A stretch of 64,000 nucleotides of DNA from Polytrichum commune (taxonomy: Eukaryota > Streptophyta > Polytrichopsida > Polytrichales > Polytrichaceae). Below are positions 43,980 through 55,352 of the stretch, one piece after another (the first letter of the stretch is position 1; each line of letters opens with the position of its first letter). Both the position numbers and the translations under genes were made by a program. The DNA lies in NCBI GenBank assembly GCA_950295325.1, contig OX485805.1, positions 12,992,501 to 13,056,500 of the forward strand, given 5' to 3'. Under the pieces are notes generated by a model. The model was given only the letters and a program-made list of their open reading frames with translations, did not search any database and was not told where the DNA came from.

Positions 43980-45225
43980 CAATGCATATATATCGCCAAC
44001 TCATTTTATCTCTCTCCCCCCCCCCCCCCCCCGACAAACATGGAGTATGCAACATAGCTTGCTCAAGCATCTACAACCCAACCAACAATCTCCGAATTGT
44101 CGAAAGACTCCTAGGCCTGCAAAACATACTCGTGTTTGAACAATATACCTTCGCCCTTCTTATGTGCATGGTAGGAATCTCATAAACCATTGCATACATG
44201 TATTGGGACTATAGGGTGGCAAGCAGAGCATAGGATTTTCCACTGGGATCATTAACATCATGGAAGAAATACCAAGACAATTAGGCTTGTGGAAGCCGCT
44301 AGATTGGCAACATGGGATCTTCAACCAAAAAATCCCCACCTCCCTTAGTAAAAATACAAGAGTGTGCTTACTTTTTGGCAAAAAACATTCTTTGAGTACA
44401 CTAGAATCGCATGGGAGTCGCAAGGAAAGATGCATATAGGGTTGCCATCTATGACAACGTGATTGGCAAGTATGACAAAGTGTGGGGAGGAAATGAATCC
44501 CTTTGCCATATAGACAATACTAGAACGATGCATTGGAATACTAGAGTGTCCAATGTTGGCTTAGTCAATCATGTATAGACTTTTTACTCATGTTGGTCTT
44601 TTGTGGTTCCATTGGGTGCACCCAAGAGAGCCTGCCAAACTCTCATAATTGGGTCCCCAGATGGCCTTATGTGGGTTTTGGATTGAAATAAATGCATCTC
44701 AATTCTCAAAAAGAAAAAGAAAAAAGGGAAAAAAACCCTTCACCTTCACATGCAACCTCAATAGTACCTATTTAATAAATAACCATATACGGCACCCATC
44801 ACCCAACACAAACCGTGCCAAATGTCATAAATTAAGAGAATTTGCCTTAGTGCCACAATAGATGGAAAGTCAACGCTCTTATCACCATCACCGCAAGAGT
44901 TAGGGAGCCATCCACAAACACTTAGTTTAAGAATTTGAGTGCCTCAAAATATCTATGTCTGAGATTAAAAACCCATGAAACGCTTACACTGAATTGTCAT
45001 AAAATACCTTCAAATACCTAGTACTAAACAAAAGAAAGCTTGATAACAAGCAAGATCATGTAGACCCACCTTAGGGAATCAACCCCCTATCATCACGCAT
45101 ATTACTGAAAGGACCCCACCCTCCAAAAGAAAGGAAATACCCTTACCATGAAGCTTGATAACACATGATCTCTGCAAAGAGGAATGGATTCCCATTCACA
45201 TTAGTGTCAATAGCACACGGTTGTT
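43980..45225 (+). mobile_element. Decayed LINE fragment with RNase H-like, C-terminal and tail segments
   Basis: In order: a frame with NNLRIVERLLGLQNILVFEQ after a C17 run; a CNLNSTYLINNHIRHPS segment (about 44745-44805) like the RNase H-like remnant at 36877-37284; CHNRWKVNALITITARVRE (44851-44911), the C-terminal signature; and a tail with GGATTCCCATTCACATTAGTG (about 45185-45205). Order and orientation agree with one LINE insertion carrying deletions and frameshifts. Not functional. Confidence 0.5.
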
Positions 45226-47631
45226 ACTTTATCATAAACTTATTATCATTATATACCAAACAAAATAGACACGAGAACCAAAATCTTAATCTTGTCAACA
45301 TTTATGTCTACAATCTATATGCATACTCTAAATGACGTAGATTTTGGCAACTTATGAATGAAATGGCCACGGACATATTCTCTAACATAAATTTATCCCC
45401 ACACATTCATTCAGGGACAAAGTTATGGGCCACAAAACGAGTGAAATCAAACACTCTACGACAAAGCCATAAAGACAATGGTACTTACGCTTTGCTGTAA
45501 AGTGTTTAAATTGCCTAAGATGATTGTATGTTTTTTTCAAATACAAATTTATAGACATTATATATATATATAATAAAATAAAATAGTGCATTTAGGTCCA
45601 TGTAAGTTCTATACCACCTTGAACAAGATGGATATCAACGACAATGATTTTTCTTCCAACTTTATGGATGCAATGTAATCTAAATTTGTCTTATGTATCA
45701 CATACCATTATTCAAATACTTCAAGTTGTTACGTGGGGGTCCTTATTAGTGGTAATGATTCCCGAATAGTGGACACATTTAGATTGAATGTGGAAGAACT
45801 AAGTTGCCAAGGTCTTCCACATGTATATGGTAGGCCCTCTAAATAATGTTATACAACTTTAGATAAGATTTCCAATTCATATTTTACAATCCATCTTCAA
45901 TTTGACACCACCTTGCCCCCCCCCCCCCCTCTTTCTCTCAAAGGGCATTTATAGTACGAAAAGCTTCGATAGAAGCACACATAAATATTGTGATACGAGG
46001 AGAAAGGAATTAGATACAAAGCAACAATATTGAACTTGCATGATATTGGTATTTCTTTAAGAAAAAATACAATAAAGCACCTCATACTTGAGTTATTCCA
46101 TTTGATACCTATTGATGTCCACATGCATTGTGAAGGAAATGTACAACAAGGGCAAGATGGAGTTGGTTTGCAAGCCAAATGAACTGTAAACCTTAGATCA
46201 AAGGGGTAGAGTTGAAGTGAATCCGAGCAACCATGCTATATTCTTCAAGCCCCCACCCCAATTTGGTGCACATGGTCCTCAATTCAACCATAATACCTCC
46301 AATTCCACTCTTACATTAGCCCAACAATTTTTGGGCAAATAAGAAATATTTTTTGATGCATGTATCGAGCTACCAATTCCCAGTTGGAAGGCACTCAAAT
46401 GGATACTAGAAGATGCTAGACTATCAAAGGCATGTAGACATTGACCTAAGACAATCTCATGATCAAGTCTATCACCAAATTTGTGGTGGTTGGACTCACA
46501 CTCCACCCCTCAACGTAACAATCCAAGGTTCAACCATTACTTGCACAAGTACATGTGGTCAAATGACGTTGTCAAGGACAGTTTGGTGTACAACTGGCCA
46601 ATCATACTTGGAAGTTTTGTGACTGCATGAAACTACTATGAGTTGTACACACGATTGTCCTTGGACCATCATCAACATCCCGACTCCATTTGTTTCAGAG
46701 TGGTGGTGTTCACAGTAACATTATGATCAAAACACAATTTCTAGGATGATTTGAGAATTTCAAGCAAGGTTAACAAGTAGGTTATCCTTTTAGCAAAGAT
46801 CAATTACAAAGCCGCAAGATGGTTGCAATGTTTTGAGGTATGTGCTCAACATATATATTATTATGGGGCCTCATCCAAGTCTCATCAATAAAGTTGAAGC
46901 TACAAGTTACAAAGTCATCTCATGTGTGCTCACTCATAAGAGGGTGTGCATAATACAATGGTGCCTTAGTAAGGAGATGGCGCCATGATTTGTAGCATAT
47001 TATGTGTCATTGTCACATCAACCAATTAAACAATTGCAACCAAGAGGACACAAGAGGAAGCTTTGAGAAATTTCAAGGTTGCAAAATACTAAAGTGGTGG
47101 GCTATGTTATATGAATTTTTTAGCCAGATTTTTTTTTCTTCCATTCATAATTGTAATCATTTCAACAACAAATCGGTAAGTGATTGTGAATAAGGCTCTT
47201 AAATAAAAAGTAGAGGCAATAGGCCGGAAGACAAATGCAACCATTTTAGGAGCCAATAGCCAAGCAAGGCTACAAGAAGGCAAGGTGACATGCAAGAAGC
47301 AACTAAGGGGCATAGTGGTTATTTGGCATTGTCTTGGTAGAAGTTGTTGAGGCAGCGTGAAGGTTACAGACTTTGAGATAAAGGAAGTTCATAATCTCTA
47401 TCCCCAATGATTGAGTGATTAAAATATACACATTGGTAAATGTGAGAGGATTGTTGAGTGGATTGTATCCATACAATTTGACCTCTTATGATAGGAGAAG
47501 ACATTGATCAACCTTAATATATCAAATTTAAACTTTGGAAGTTGTTATTATTATTATTATTACATAAGATTGTGCAATCGTCTTGCATAAGTTGTGACTT
47601 CCATGATTGCAGTGGCCACATCCATCGTCTA
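45226..47631. other. Intergenic, no gene recognised
   Basis: Contains (TA)n at about 45559-45571 and C14 at 45916-45929. Short frames on both strands show no domain. Confidence 0.4.
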
Positions 47632-47795
47632 AACACCATATTCGAAATTTTGGGAAAATTCCATGATTTTGGGAAAATACAGTTTAGGTTGAGTCGACCT
47701 AAAATGTACCCACTGGGTACATTTTAGGTCGACTCCACCTAAATTGTCATCAAATTGGGAGACTGGAAATCTCCCAAAATTTTGAATATGGTGTT
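47632..47795. mobile_element. 164-bp foldback MITE with TCTA flanks
   Basis: Ends AACACCATATTC and GAATATGGTGTT, followed inward by AAATTTTGGGA and its complement. The central hairpin has TAGGT.GAGTCGACCTAAAA arms meeting at about 47711. TCTA occurs on both outer sides (47628-47631 and 47796-47799). Non-coding. Confidence 0.7.
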
Positions 47796-49069
47796 TCTAT
47801 AATTCATTGAATTGTCATGGCATGTTGAGAAGCACCATGGTGCTACATTTGTCGACATCTATTGATGTTGGTTTTGGACAACAACCCATGGTTGTGGCAG
47901 TCGTCGAGTGGGATCCAACCATGTCGTGGTTCTTTTCCTTAGCCATCCAAATTGGTTAAATTGTGCATGCTTATCTTTTCTTCATTGCTAATGCTCACGT
48001 TGATCTCAAGCGTAGACATGTATTTGATTTCCTTCGATCGATTTTGTACAAATTTACCATGTTATTGTTCAATGGTCCCCCTCCATTCTTATCTTGATTC
48101 CTCCATGATCAAGTTTCTTATTGCTCTCCTGCATCATTGAGATATTGAATGGATTTCCTCCATTGGGGTCCACAAGTCGCTAATATTTTCACCGTTTGTA
48201 TTTTCTTTTCTTCCATTCGACTACCTTTATCAAGCATGTAGAAGATAGGTTATTGAGGATTTTGAGATGTCGTGGCGCCTAGTATACCCACCATTCCATG
48301 CTACCTTGGTCACCTCCTTTGGCGTCCTCCATGGATTGTCTAGAGCCTCCATTGTGTCACCAATAACTCTCCCATTCTAGTTGACCTCCTTGAGGTTCAC
48401 TCAATTTAGTTTCATATATTACATTGGCATTACTCTCCAACATCGTGACAAGTCTTACCCTAATTCCTCAAGTCAATACTTCCATGTTGGCAATAGTCCC
48501 TCCCTTCCCCTTTCCCAAGTGTGCTACTACTTGACTAAAACTGGTAGTTGTCAATCCTCTTGAGATTGCTTCCCATGTTCTTGATTATTGCATGGCTAGT
48601 CAATAGTTGCTTATACCCCTTAGCAACTCGTAAGTAGTTTAGTATTAAACCTAGTATTAGCGTATCTTCCTCTACCGTTAGGACCAGGCTTAGTGATGGG
48701 GTGATGTCTAATTTGAGATCTAAAACCATAACATGATGATGCACTGGTGACTTTCAAACTATTGATCATATGACTTTCACATCAATTGATCCTATCAATT
48801 TGTCCAGTATTTAAAGTCTATAAGGTATCCACTGCATGATAGTTTATTCTAACCCATGGGTAGAATGGGTTGTTTGTACCAGACTGTTCATTACCCCCTC
48901 TCTACTACATGTTTTACCATCTATTGATTATGTGTACAACCTCTGATACCAAGTTCTCTCAATTTACTTCTCTATTCTACATTCATCCATTATCATTCTA
49001 TTGATGATCATCGTGACTCCCTTTGAGGTACCCATCATGCTACTAGTAACATTAATACGACTTCCTTAA
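47796..49069. other. Intergenic, no gene recognised
   Basis: Pyrimidine-rich on the plus strand. Frames at 47952-48140 and 48381-48563 are short and domainless. Confidence 0.4.
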
Positions 49070-49294
49070 CTACAATAAATATGATATTCAATGTCACTTA
49101 CTATTTGGAATTACACAACGATATAGTTGTTTATCGTACATCTTAGTTCCTTACCAACAAAGGTTGAATGGGTTGTTTTAACATTATAAAACATTAACAT
49201 CTTAACATGGTAAAATTTTACTTAAATAATAAAATGATATAAAAATGTGTAACTACAAATAGTAAGTAAAACTAAATGTCATATTTAGTGTAGT
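49070..49294. mobile_element. MITE family B copy
   Basis: The ends ACAATAAATATGATATTCAAT and GTCATATTTAGTGTAGTT are inverted; inside are CACTTACTATTTGGA.TTAC on the left and GTAACTACAAATAGTAAGT on the right. The same layout occurs at 55127 and 63180. About 225 bp, AT-rich. Confidence 0.7.
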
Positions 49295-49417
49295 TAAAGC
49301 CCTGAAATGATCACCCCTTTACGACTCAGGTAAGCCTAACACAACCTCCTACCGGTAAAGGCACCATTGAGGCATTACTAACTAAGGTCATAGTTAGTCA
49401 AGTCTTGAGGTCTGATA

Positions 49418-49798
49418 CTACACTAAATATGATATTTAGTGTCACCAATTCTAATTGTCTTGCTTAATACTAATTGCAAATTGCGGTGTAGTGTCACCAA
49501 CACTAAATGCTAACCCAACACTATTCGTCATTCCTTGTAAAGCTTTTGGGGGATTATAGATTTACAGTGTTGCAATTACTGTCACTAACCAAGCAATTTT
49601 TTTTAATCCATATTTCAATCGTTCATGACAATATTTCATCACAAGTTGATGACAAGACAAGGTAGGGTTTTGGCCAATGGATGAACTCATCCATCATCCG
49701 TGACATATAATTGTTCACTTATTCATTAGAAGTGTCATCCAAAAAATGATCATAGTGACATGAAATACCACATGACATTAAAGATTATATCTAGTGCA
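49418..49798 (+). mobile_element. MITE family A copy
   Basis: Starts CTACACTAAATATGATATTT and ends AAAGATTATATCTAGTGCAC. Its interior matches the copies at 8697 (reverse), 23726 and 60010. It lies 123 bp after a family B copy and shares the terminal CACTAAATATGATATTTAGTG word with it. Confidence 0.85.
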
Positions 49799-51830
49799 CC
49801 TACCAAGGTATAATACTCAAGTGTACCGGTGCCTTGTATTTCTATACTTATTCTTATATCGACCGCAAACACTAAAATGGTTCGAATACATTCAATACTC
49901 CTTCCTCTACCGATGCTTCTAGCATTCCCTTATTTCTCTTACCACTTACGCCCATGAGGTCGTATGTTATATCACTTCAATATTATCTTCACAACTACAC
50001 TAAATATACCAATTATTGAGGGTGGTACTAATTAAAGTCACACACAATCTAGCCAAATTGCAAAGTTATCAAGGGTTGAAGTTGCTACTGAGTGACTCAT
50101 CATTCATAAAGACAGTAAAATTTATGTTTATTTACCATAGATTTCAATGCATTCTTGTGATTAGTGCGTGCCACATGTTTGTCAGTGAATTATGCAAAAT
50201 ACCAATATTTTTAGTGATGAGTGTCAAGTGTTGGTGTTTTGGTGAATAATGCCAAGTGCCGAGATGAACAATGCTTCCTAGATCTTCTGGTCTCATTGAT
50301 TCATAATGTAAATAAATTCAATATAACCTTCACTAATTTCCCACCTCACTAATTTCCTACACTCATTAATCGGTATATTTAGTGTACCTTCTCCATTGAG
50401 TTGCCTACTAGTTGTGTCTAGTTGCCTACTAGTGTACCCTATACCTGGTAAGTAAAGGTTCCTTTACATGTACTATTGCACATCTACCCCTTTCATAAAT
50501 TCAACATTGAACCTTTAATGATACAATCTCATACCCACACACAATCTTAGTATAACACGAATCCGTGTTTCATACATTCCACAAGGAGACAACCTCACAA
50601 AATGGCCACTCTCGATCATCATGTTCCTCTACTTATATTCTATTCAAAACACAATGTAAGTCTCCTAAAGCTATCACTTCCCTAACCACACTTTCAAACC
50701 GGTGGTTCCTCTTTGTCATAACCTTTCATCTTACCATGACACCTTTTCCATGTGGTGGGTTTTTTCCTACTATCTACCTTCAATTTAAAATAACCTTCCT
50801 ACTAATACCCTACCCGTGGTAAGATTTAACTCTTATTGTTAACAACAATTCATGCCATATACCACTCAAATATAGGTGTCTTATTAAGAAGAGTGTCCAC
50901 AAAAGACCCACATGTCTTAAACCATACAGGTCCAAAGAGATCCATTTCCGAGCTTCAAGATGTCACATGAAAGGGTATAAAGATTAGTTCTTAATGTTCT
51001 CATCTTAAAATGTAAAATCATCCCATCTATCATATGCATATTTTCAATTGAATCATACAACTATGAATGGATAATAGGGAGGTTTGAACTTTTTATGAAC
51101 CTACACTCAAATACACACCAAATGCAATCACCATCGTCACATAGGACACCCTTGGTCCATTAAGAATTTAACCCTTTAGCGTCACCAAATTCTTGATGGG
51201 GCTTCGAGACCCATCAAATTGAGAATTCTTGTTGTTAAAATTACTTTTAGTCATTTCTCATAAAAGTAACCCTTATCAGAAACAAATTTATCCTCCTATT
51301 GATATTTGTTGATTAAAGAAACATTTTTTAACAAATTTTATATAATATAATATAATATAACAGTTGTATCCAATATATAGTGTATTTAGCCACCACTATT
51401 CCTCCACATGATGGTATTTGTTTTTCCAATCCTCAAAGTTATGTGTTACATAGGCTAGTTAGAGCTTTGGGACACAGTGTCATTCAATTATACCTCTACA
51501 TGAATTGTTTAAATTTTTTTATGATCAAAACCCTTCAAAGTCATCTCACCTTCAAGAATCACCTAGTGACCATACTAGTTACCAACCAATTCCTTCCTTT
51601 GATATATACAAACATTTATAAAATAGAATTTGTTAGTTGGATAATTAGCAATGAGCAATGACCAAGTCATGTAGATTTAGAATGGAAGCGATCCCATTAA
51701 GTACTAAAAATGACACAACACATGTGGAATAGTACATACTCCGCCATAGTTCTCATAGTAAGCTACCGCTATCTACATACAAGATTATTCTATTTTTCCT
51801 AACTATACACTCCACCTATCCAATTGCTAG
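49799..51830. other. Intergenic with short repeats
   Basis: GTTGCCTACTAGT occurs twice within 25 bp (50400-50432); TAATATAATATAATATAA at 51343-51360; a hairpin with GATGGG...CCCATC at about 51194-51216. No gene recognised. Confidence 0.4.
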
Positions 51831-52209
51831 GCCCTGGGCTAGATCACATCTTCATTCAAGTGGGCCCCGCCCTCTCACGTCTCTTTCACTGTCCGGTCTT
51901 CCTGCTCGCACATGCGTGGGAACTTTTCTCCATTGGGAACGAATGTGACAATACCCAATCAAAATTACAAATATTAAAGTTGACATCACTTTCATTATTC
52001 CCAAGTTAATTGATGGAGTTCCTTCACATGCCAAAGGAGCTTAATGGCTTAAATGACTGGCCGCTTAATGCCTTAAATAACCGGGCATTATCACATTGGT
52101 TCCCAATGGGGACGAGTTCCCACACAGGTGCGGGCATGAAGATCAGGCACTGAATGAGGCGTAGAAGGGGCGGAGCCCATCCGAATGAAGATGCAATCTA
52201 GCCCCGGGC
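51831..52209. mobile_element. Mutator-type foldback MITE, copy 2
   Basis: The ends GCCCTGGGCTAGATCACATC and GATGCAATCTAGCCCCGGGC are inverted and extend over more than 100 bp. The flanks AATTGCTAG (51822-51830) and AACTGCTAG (52210-52218) match at 8 of 9 positions, a 9-bp target duplication. It is about 80 percent like the copy at 22788-23144. Confidence 0.85.
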
Positions 52210-54430
52210 AACTGCTAGAGCTTCACGATGTCTACATAAACTCATCTATTGAGAAGGTGAGCACCTTTTTTATGGAAAATTTCTCGGGTACAAATAGTTG
52301 TTTTTTTGGCTGCATTTTATGGTATTAGAAACCTCAAAAAGATTTAGTGGGACCAAGATGAAATGAATCGGCCTTTAATCTACGATTCAATTTTCTAACA
52401 CCTACCAAGGGGAGAGTAGGAAACACTTGCCCTCCTATAGTTTGGTTGTTGATTCATCCCAATTCAAAATCATTATATTGATTCAAGGTCTTTCATCTTG
52501 GCTGAAGGGTTTATTAGGGTTTAAAATAACAACCACCAAGCTCTACACTAATAACCCATGTTATCACTCTTCTCTCCCGTGCTTCCTTTCCACTAGTAGA
52601 TGTTGTGGCCATTCACCCCTCAATCTATAGGGAGTTGTTTCACTAATCAATGATGAATGAGTGAAATAGTTGTTGACATGGCTTCAACATGGCATCTAAA
52701 TAGTTGTTGAATAATAGATTTATTTTCAACATTTCATGTCGACAAATTTATTTATTTGGTTAAACTCTGACATTTCTTATGATAAAGTGATTTTTTAATG
52801 ATGTTAATTTAATTTTTAATTTTTAATTTTATAACAATTGTTTTGAAATTGTTCTACATATCCTCAAATAATATAATTAACTTTGAAATTGTCTTGGTAC
52901 TACGATGATCTTTTCCAAGCTATAAAATAAATCACTGAATTTTCACCTCCCCAATGGATGAGCTTACATAAATACCATTAATCCTTGGCTCACTTATGTG
53001 TTGGCTAGGTAAGGGGGAGGGGGGGGGGGGGGTTCAAAACCAAATGAGCCTTCAGAGCCACATAACTATTTTTTGTACCTTATAAGTAGGGTGATTCCAA
53101 TGGTGCCTCCTAGGAGCCCCACCTATAGCTAAACCACCCCTTATACATAGCCTTGACCTCAAGGTACAAATATTCATGTTTACCTATGTAATGACATATT
53201 CCCTATGGAGGTCAGAACTTGTATACCATCCTCCGCCCACTCCTATCTCAACGAGGTTGGGAATTATTACCACCCATCATCATCCATGCATGAATAAGAG
53301 AAACCATACGCACCACAAGCACTGAAAGCCTCTAGAATCTTCACATCCCTACCCCCAAAATTCACAAATTTCTTCTCACAAATTGCGATCAGACACCTAA
53401 CACATATCATCCTAAACAAAACAAAAAAGTTGAAAAGAAACAAGCATCGATCCCACTTGATTAAACACTTACTAACACCATCATTTTAAGTGTGTCATAG
53501 ACTCTATGAAAATAGGCATCAAGCCACCTCCGCCCGCCCATGTCCACACCAACATGGATAGGAGGTAGTGAACATACATCGGATATCAATGTAACAAACA
53601 TTGACATTTGTTTTTCTTTTCTTTTCTTTCTTTCTTGGTGCTTCCAATCGACCATTCACTCAAAACCAATCTCTTAGCTCTACCACATGCTAAAACAATG
53701 TCTTTCTTAGTGGAAAACTATAACAATGGATGATGTGGGCCAACCAAGTAAACACATCTATATGGAAGATGAAACATGTGGAAAGATTCCAGAGGTTGTA
53801 AGTACACTAAATAGGCCTTTTAGTCTAAGTGGAAAATTAGCACGGGGCACACTAATTTTTTAGTCTAGGTGGAATTAACATGGATCCCAAGACCCTAGGT
53901 CTTCCCCTAAATCATCATGATCACTTCCGACCAACACATAGAATATTAAGTATAGGAAAAAAACAACACAAATATGAGCAACCACATTAATTTTCTAGGA
54001 AATACAATCAATATGGCACACACTAATTTTCTACTAGAATTATAGCATGGATTCAAATTAATGTGGGCTCTAGAAAATTATCGTAGCCCAAAATAATAGG
54101 ACTATTTAGTGTACTTCCATAATTAGATTGACATTATTAAGAGCACTGAAAATTGGTCCAGTCAAATCATGTGACATACACTCTATATGTGACCATAAAT
54201 GGCATATATCAACCATAAATATGCGGCAAAACGGAAGGCGTGGGATTTGTGACGTATGTGTAAACTTGTTTCTTACAGGTGAAGTGGTTTTGGTGAAATC
54301 AATATCCTACATCGTTAGGGCCAATTCATTTCAACTGCGTTCTAGTAGATTACTTGGAATATTTTAATTTTCTTTCCAACACTGGATGATCTACATAGTA
54401 AGAATACCGTCAAATACCCATACCCTAATG
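52210..54430. other. Intergenic, no gene recognised
   Basis: A G14 run at 53019-53032 and a CTTTT-rich tract at 53608-53635. No element ends or domains identified. Confidence 0.4.
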
Positions 54431-54547
54431 TCATTCACGAGTGTAGATGATTCGGTTCTACATGACTCGTGAATGATACGAGTGTAGATGATGTCATGAG
54501 TGAAAATCACGACATCATGTACACGACTCGTATCATTTACGAGTCAT
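54431..54547. repeat. Cluster of overlapping hairpins
   Basis: TCATTCACGAGT (54431-54442) pairs with ACTCGTGAATGA (54464-54475). The second copy also pairs with TCATTTACGAGT (54533-54544) in a longer hairpin whose arms include GATACGAGT and GATGATGTC and their complements. The two folds are mutually exclusive. Confidence 0.75.
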
Positions 54548-55126
54548 AAAACAACTCACTACTTCTCACCAATATTAACATGGTTTATATATGAATGCAT
54601 GATATCAGTAATAAACAACAATTTGGTATCAAAAAACGGAGGGTATGAAAATTGTAATATTATAAAATATTGATATTTCGCAGGTATGGCAAGATGAGAA
54701 AATCTTTGTATACTTGAGTTATTATTTGGGTCAATAACATTCTAAACCATATCGATACAAAGACAATGTTACCTAGGGATGAAGATTTTTACATGCTCTA
54801 GAGGCCCAAATACCAAAAATGCCGTCAAATACTCATACCCTAAAGTTATCAAAAATCAAGAAATTTCCTTATAGATGTACCCAAATGATGTGAACAGAAA
54901 GAAAGATGAGACCTGATAAACAATGTTTTTCACAAATTCTTAGCCCAATCCCAAGTCCTTGGCCACAATAAAAATAAATAAATAACCACACTACAAGGTA
55001 TGAGGGTGTTATCCCTTACTATTCTTAGTCAGAGCCCTAAATTTGATTAGCGTGTAGTTCGTTGAGGATGAACAAACAAGCACCACAAAGACACACTCAC
55101 TCCATTTGATTAACTACACCACACCT
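54548..55126. other. Intergenic, no gene recognised
   Basis: AT-rich; (AAAT)n near 54968-54983. Nothing else supported. Confidence 0.4.
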
Positions 55127-55352
55127 CACTACATTGATTATCCCATTTAGTGCCTGTTACTCTTCGGAATTATGCAATGCAATAACGTCTTATTCACGAC
55201 TTCAATTTTTACTGATGGAAGTTCATTAGGTTTTTCAGACATTAAAGAATATTAATGAATTTTCTTGGTAAAATATTATATTTTTATTAAATAGTTATAA
55301 CATTGTGCAGCTTCAAATAGTAACACACACTAAATGGTATAAACAGTGTAGT
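55127..55352. mobile_element. MITE family B copy next to the satellite array
   Basis: CACTACATTGATTATCCCATT at the left and AAATGGTATAAACAGTGTAG at the right are inverted; CTTCAAATAGTAACA lies inside the right end, as in the copies at 49070 and 63180. A second copy of just its right end occurs at about 55672-55715, inside the array. Confidence 0.6.

Noticed and set aside
51166..51230. Another TTAA-CCC element end (TTAACCCTTTAGCG)
   Set aside because: No GGG-TTAA partner with matching inverted sequence downstream or upstream.
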